DNA from: Alentia gelatinosa
Lineage: Eukaryota; Annelida; Polychaeta; Phyllodocida; Polynoidae
Length of the DNA: 64,000 nucleotides
Assembly: GCA_950022655.1 (NCBI GenBank)
Contig: OX465588.1
Location: 24,724,527 to 24,788,526, forward strand
Direction: 5' to 3'
The notes under the pieces were generated by a model. It searched no databases. It worked only from the letters and a program-made list of their open reading frames with translations, and had not been told where the DNA came from. Below are positions 58,284-64,000 of this stretch, piece after piece. A program made the position numbers and the translations under genes. Numbering within the stretch: the first letter of the stretch is position 1; each line of letters starts with the position of its first letter.

Positions 58284-58317
58284 CCAATGGGAAGGTCTAC
58301 TCTCCACATCTATAAAT
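58284..58317 (+). promoter_or_regulatory. CCAAT and TATA boxes of the PLAC8-family gene
   Basis: CCAAT at 58284-58288 is followed by TATAAAT at 58311-58317, normal promoter spacing, about 150 bp before the ATG at 58463. The predicted start is near 58340. Confidence 0.48.
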
Positions 58318-58462
58318 CAACACGATCGGCATGCGCCTAATAGTATAAGGCCTTGTCGCAGGATCCCAGACGAGGAGGTAAGCTCACCGAACAGAGAGAC
58401 GCACACAGAGGCATCGGCGGTTGGAAGACATTGGCTTTGAGTGTAGACAAGAAACCTTCAAC

Positions 58463-61400
58463 ATGGGTGTGTGGAAACAGGATCTCTTTGGCTGTTTCTC
58501 CAACTGCGGCTTATGTATTTTCACGCTCTTCTGTCCATGTGTGACGTTCGGGAGGGTGGCGGAGAAGATGGGAGAGAGCTGTATGACGTGCGGCTTTTGT
58601 ATAATGGTACCGATCGGTAATATTCTCTCCTGGCTGAAAATCAGAGAAAAGGTTAGAGAGGCTAACAGCATAGAGGTAAGTACACTCTATGGGTTTGTAA
58701 CATTTCTGATATCAAAAACTGACGTAGTTTATTCCATATGTTCTTACTTGTTAATCTTGGTGGTGAGATTACACATCATGGTACACAAGAAGGATATGTG
58801 GCCTATATAATCATTTGTGATTACTGACAGTAAGAATATATCTAAAGTGAAATCCGAACGATCATTTGCATATTGGTATATAATGGTGTATTTCCGAACA
58901 CGGCTGTAACTCCCTGCAACTATCTGTAGCAAATAGAGCTACATGAGTATAATATGTTTAATGATATGCCTAATAATGGAAACGAGAGTTATGTCTGAGA
59001 TTTGTATATATGGCTCAGATCAACCGAAGGGGAGTAAATTCGCTCGGAGATTGTCGGGAGCACTGGGCCCCTTTTTCTGTGTTCTCTTAAAAGCCCATTT
59101 ACATTTTGCGTCAGCAGTGCTAAAGGTCCGTCGAGGGTTCCTGACTGTATATTAGTGATGACCAGTGGAAAAGGGCTATCAGGAGAACACAAAATATCTG
59201 GACCGCTTTCGTTGGCCAATGGAAACGGGCCTTAAATTAGTATGCAGAAAGGGATTCAAGAACAATTCATAAACTAAATTCCATACCATACTCCTCCCAC
59301 ACCTCCTAGCTGGCGTATGGTAATATCATGATTCATTAAACCGTGTAAATATATACTTGGGGTATAGATCACCAATATTCATCTATTTGAATACGTATTA
59401 GAAATAACGTACTCATATAGAACGTCCTGACCATGCTGTACAATTCCCAGAACGAGATGGTAATTTACGGTTTGTACGGACCAAGGCATTTATGCCGAGT
59501 TTCGTACAAACCGTAAATTATCATCGAGTTCTGTGACCTATACAAGCATGGTTGGACGGAATATATTTACTATATACCCAAAATTTAAAAACAAATCATT
59601 AATTTAATTTTTAATAACCGATATGTTAGTAAACGTGTATGGCAAGGTGGTCCGTATTTTAGTGTACGGACCGATTTAAGAAAAATAGAAATATGTTTAA
59701 CAGGTTGCTAAAAGAATACACCATTTTAGTTTTCGCTGGAATTTCAGACAAAGTAGAATATGACAAATATTATACGATATTCTTTCCGCACTTTTTGTTT
59801 TCATATTTTCGAAGTAGATACACTGTAAACAATTTCCGTAAAATATGCAGTATACTTCCGTAAACATGGACGGTGTATCACTGTTATCTTACTCACAGTT
59901 CCATACCGTATATTTGATACAAAAAAACGGTATTCAACTGTAAAAATATTCATGACTGTAATCCACCCAATCTACGGTCAGTTTACAGTATAAATCTGTA
60001 AATATGGACATATTAGATACACTTAGATTAACTCCAATATCAGCAACGAATCATAGTGGAGAATAAAATGCAATGAAAATTGTTACAGTGTACAGAGCTC
60101 CATTATTAGAAATTCCTTGAGAAATCAGTAAACCTATCTTTTTAAGATTGAACATGGGCGTAAAAGACATACCAGTGTTAGCATGCGATTTACTGTAGAG
60201 TTCTACTCGGTTGTTTACGTCTTCAAACCACCTAACTTCATCGAGAAACATAAAATGTTGACTGCTGTTGCTGGGGACCTAAACTGTCGCTTCCCGTCGG
60301 AATATTCCCCTGCATTTCCATATACGATATAGATATGTGCCAAAGTACACCTATGATTACAAAGCTTGCCAACCAAACTTCAATCAAAGTGGTCTTTATG
60401 TTATTAGTAGTATGCAATATATTATTGAAATATTACCACATTTTCCATATTCGGCCTATAATATCCTTTGCGGAATACAATGTCTATACATATCTATGTC
60501 TGTCATTTACGAGTTGTGAACTTTAACTACCGTTAATTTATTAATGGTCCGGTCGAAGAAAACTGGTTCAACGCATTATCGACTTTAGCCACTATTGTTT
60601 AAAACATCATATTTCCAGAAGATTATGTTCTCAATCATGTGTTTGTGTGTTATGTATATTGACGAGAAACTTCTCAATCACCAGTATCGTACACGTGTAT
60701 CCAGTATACATTTATTTCATATGGATTAGGCTAACCCCTCTTAAGAGGTATCACATAGAGTGGTGCAGAACAATCATCAGCTCTACTTTGCCTATACATG
60801 GAAGCAAGTATGGGTGGTTTGTCTTCGTATTTGCTACATGGTCGATGATGTATGCTTAGTATACATATCAATCAGAATACACTCATGGTTTATTGAAGTT
60901 ATACTCCTGACTTATTTTTACATACCATATATAAAAAGGCATGATTTCCACAGGATCTGCTTGGAGTTGGTCCCCCACATAGAGACAAACAGAACTAGAC
61001 CTGTGCATGGAGAATGGAACGTCACGAGAGTGAGATTCTCGTGTGTAGAAAAAAATCAAACCTGTTGTTCATTTTTGTAGGTCTATAGTTGAGTGTTATT
61101 TTCCAAATATGTCTTATTTCTAGACATGTTGAAAACAAAAATTGATACTGTAGTTTTGTGATCTCCTTACCCTGAGAAGAGTATGTGATTACCTCCGTCA
61201 TGTCAAGATGGCGCAAGTTTTGCTGGTCCCTAAATCACGCCGAGTTCGGACATAGCAATGCCTATGTTTTTTAGCTCACTGTCCCTCTGCTTATGAATAT
61301 TCAAGATGCGAGTCCTGACGTCATTATCGGGAGTTCCCACCTATCGACATGAGCAGTAGACTATAGTATGCCCCGTTGTCGCCAGGGCTAGGGCGCTCAG

Positions 61401-63843
61401 GCTCTCATGGCACCCAAATATGAATCGACGAAGTCGCTAGTAAAGAAACAAAACAACGTGACTGTTGCCTTAACTACACAGTGGGTATCATACCAATGAT
61501 TGCAGGAGTCATTGAGTCAATAATTATCCTATTATGTGTCGGTACTGATAACTAGCAACGATTCGGAAATATAGTAAAATCATCCTTGAAAGGTTTATAT
61601 TTTTCAACAGATCATAATCAGAAATGACTGTCTCTGCCTTGATTGCAGAAGTATATTAACTTTCGGGAGGTCTACTCCTTTGCAGATGAAGATTGAAGAT
61701 CACGTTGTTTAAAGTTGTATTGTCTCTGTCGTAAAGGCAATGGAACTAGGATATGCATACCACAATTTGATGAATACTGGCAAAGTTTGACTTCTTAGTC
61801 TGACTTATAGGAGTGGTTCTGAAATGGTTTGTTTCGGCGTATAGTAATTCTATAAGTCAGTACATTTTATTAGATAATAAACAAACACCGTGTTCATAGA
61901 GTATTTCAGCATTTCAATACATTTGACATGAATGAACACCATTAAAGTTGCTCGAGGGATCGTGGGTGGGAAAATCATATGTACGTGTTGACTCATGTGC
62001 ATCCTGTGTGTTATTGGCGGGAATGTCCTTGCCACGCATGGGCTTATATAGCATGTTGCCTCGTATAAACATACCCGTTCTTGCCTCACCGAATTAAAAT
62101 AGAATTACAATTTTGTTTACCAATTACTGGAGTGAACTAACGGGAAACCTAACTGTTTTTCACCAACTCCCAAATTATGTAGACGATATGTCAAATACTG
62201 GCACACCATTATCTTTTGTCAGGATACACGCTGACAGGCGAATGTATAATTTGTTTAGAAAAGAACCATTTGTGAATGGACAACGTTGAACTGGCGTTTC
62301 TGAGACAAACATTTGCGGTCGGGTTTTTTTTCATCTTTAAAATAGCATGTGTGTCATATCGGATATTTTCTCTTTCTTTGTAGGGGTCCACGGTAAATGA
62401 CTGCCTGATGGGCTGGTGTTGTGGTTTCTGCGCATTGGTACAAATGGCAGCGGTAGGTTTCAAAAGATATTTATAGCTTTACCTTAGATGATGTCACGAT
62501 TGAAGTGTACAACGTTATCATATTATCATTGTTCATTGATTGATAGGAGATGTTATGTCAGTACTCTATTTACATTGAGATTCCGTAGATCTTGAATCCT
62601 TGGTGGCACGTCGAAATCCTTTCATCTAGAGTGACTAACAGTGAAGTCGTATTGACAACCTTTTTCATTTAGAGAATTCACACGCAAACATTCGCATGAT
62701 TATGTCTTTAGATGTTTAGATCCACACCATAGGTTTTGAGAGGGAGGGAACAAGACCTTTGCGAGACTGATCGTGTGCTATCGAGTACCGTAGAACCCCA
62801 TTTAACCGGCCATTCTCGGCCCGGTATCTGCTAAACGGGGTGTTCTCTTTCACGGGTTTTTCAGCGCTCCAGTGGTTATTCATTGTATATTGTGATATAA
62901 AACCTATATATCCATACAGATGCACATGTATCATGAAGGGTCTGCTATGATGAATTGACTAAAATTCTTGTATAGGCATGGGAGGAAAACGTTTGCTGAT
63001 ACTATTATATACTATGTTGTGTACATCTTTATTAGATACTAAGTATTGTATGGGAAATATTCTTGTCTCTTATATAATAGTATTGATCATAGTGCTTTTC
63101 TTTTTCTTTAAGGCCATGATTTTATTCAGAGTATCTCGCTTATATACCTGTGAAGATGTAATAAATTGACTGCACTACTAGCCATATGTAGAATACCCAT
63201 GATTGCGTTGCAACGTGATTATTTACTGTGTGCATTTATTGTGTATGTTTAAATTTACAACAAGTATCTGTAACAAGCAAAAGATTTCCGATTGACTGAA
63301 AAGAAACAGGCTATTGCATTCTTTATCATTCGAGACTGGGCACTAATGCCTACGAAATTATAACTATTTACATTGTGACGTTTAACCTAGACTTATATGG
63401 CACAGGTAAAATAGGCCGATTTACTTGACCCCTGACTTTTAATTTAGATATGTGCCCTACAACACTTTGAGCTCATCATGTTCAGGATAATCATTTGGGT
63501 TTTAATTTACAAGCCAAATTGTCCGATATACCATGAAAATGGGGTGCCCTTTAATGTAAGGTTGAAATAAACATTTAAACAAATAGAGTTCCTATGATCT
63601 AATCGAGAAGAAAATTTCCGTACCGAATAAAGCTGCCCTTACGACGGGTGACCCCATACGCGGGGTGTACCAAAAGAGGGGTTTTACTGTATATGAAACC
63701 GATTCGTCCTTGTAATCTTACAACACAAAATTAACGAAACATCTAATCACTTTATTCTAAACAAATCTATAATCATGTCCCTTTCCTTTTTGAAAATACA
63801 GGAAGTCGATGACGCACAGGTGCAAGCCATGGTACGAGAATGA
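58463..63843 (+). CDS. PLAC8/cornifelin-family protein (3 exons)
   Basis: Exons 58463-58675, 62384-62452 and 63802-63843, all phase 0, encode 107 residues, the usual size for this family. Exon 1 (MGVWKQDLFGCFSNCGLCIF) carries the Cys-rich core TLFCPCVTFGRVAEKMGES (CPC motif), then CMTCGFCIMVPIG and a basic helix KIREKVREANSIE. Exon 2 gives the second Cys cluster, NDCLMGWCCGFCALVQMAA; exon 3 the short acidic tail EVDDAQVQAMVRE. PLAC8 proteins are small Cys-rich, often membrane-associated proteins linked to cell growth, innate immunity and metal or size control in various eukaryotes; the molecular role here is unknown. Splice sites: gtaagt, tttgtag, gtaggt, aatacag. The codon before the listed ATG is open upstream, but the chosen start fits the promoter and family length. 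Confidence 0.9.
59087..59235. mobile_element. TTAA-flanked MITE, short copy (149 bp)
   Basis: TTAA at 59087 and 59232 borders AAGCCCATTTACATTTTGCG and, reversed, GGCCCGTTTCCATTGGCCAA. Same family as 57513-57824. In PLAC8 intron 1. Confidence 0.72.
59425..59556. repeat. Fold-back hairpin with GGTTTGTACG arms
   Basis: Arms 59448-59478 and 59503-59533 (GTAATTTACGGTTTGTACG / mirrored CGTACAAACCGTAAATTAT) are nearly identical. The pairing continues outward to CCATGCTGTAC/TACAAGCATGG. The loop contains the palindrome GGCATTTATGCC. Confidence 0.8.
59557..62383. other. PLAC8 intron 1, remaining part
   Basis: AT-rich intron; several short frames, none with splice or family support. Confidence 0.4.
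62453..63801. other. PLAC8 intron 2
   Basis: Ordinary intronic sequence. A segment near 62803-62860 (ACCCCATTTAACCGGCC, CTAAACGGGGTGTTCTC) and one near 63640-63690 look like fragments of an old repeat. Confidence 0.4.
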
Positions 63844-64000
63844 AGACGTTTTGATAAATCTCTCAAATGCCGTCCCAGTTCAGTCGGAGTGTTATAATTT
63901 CAAGATGGAAGTATCCCATCGTCATAAAATCTATTATATTATACTGCTGACGTGTAGTTTACGCGAGAGATGGCTCCTGGAACATTGTGAGGGTATTACT

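Overview
This is a gene-sparse, AT-rich, repeat-laden stretch of animal nuclear DNA. Coding sequence is split into short exons with GT-AG introns. The gene families (PLAC8, a class A GPCR, tandem CARDs, a small secreted Cys-rich protein) and the transposons (Ty3/gypsy LTR element with a SCAN-like Gag, CR1/jockey-type LINEs, many fold-back and TTAA-flanked elements) fit a marine invertebrate, either a lophotrochozoan or an invertebrate deuterostome. Nothing in the window fixes the species. There is no bacterial gene organisation, and long open frames are mostly transposon or repeat shadows.

Layout: (1) 1-2393, minus strand: the 5' end of a Ty3/gypsy retrotransposon (LTR, tRNA-Pro type primer site, Gag with 9-residue repeats, SCAN-like capsid, zinc knuckle, start of protease), cut by the window edge. 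(2) 2.4-14.4 kb: mostly noncoding, with two isolated exon-like segments (7071-7181 and 10906-11108), a (TA)n tract and a 1.15-kb TTAA-flanked fold-back element with an internal 405-bp duplication. (3) 14520-25001, plus strand: a four-exon gene for a small secreted protein whose C-terminal cysteines resemble the colipase fold of dickkopf/prokineticin. Its introns hold a gag-like fragment, fold-back elements, a decayed RT fragment and a LINE with an open 656-codon RT frame. (4) 26030-29579: a 3.55-kb TTAA-flanked element with perfect terminal repeats and an internal array of about 451-461-bp dimeric units. (5) 31.3-32.5 kb: a 61-62-bp minisatellite and a second TTAA element. (6) 41760 down to 38488, minus strand: the first three coding exons of a tandem-CARD protein; the rest of that gene was not identified. 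(7) 48682-51770, plus strand: a complete three-exon class A GPCR of 418 residues. (8) 58463-63843, plus strand: a complete three-exon PLAC8/cornifelin-family gene of 107 residues.

The four host genes are not an operon or an obvious pathway; each has its own transcription unit, three with a candidate TATA box. The CARD gene suggests innate-immune or cell-death signalling and the GPCR suggests peptide signalling, but their adjacency need not be functional.

The least ordinary material is in the repeats: a hairpin family whose apex sequence is shared by copies at 18, 36 and 52 kb and, more loosely, 42 kb; TTAA-flanked elements sharing a subterminal palindrome GATGCCTGNAGGCATC; and a satellite-like dimer array enclosed within one such element.
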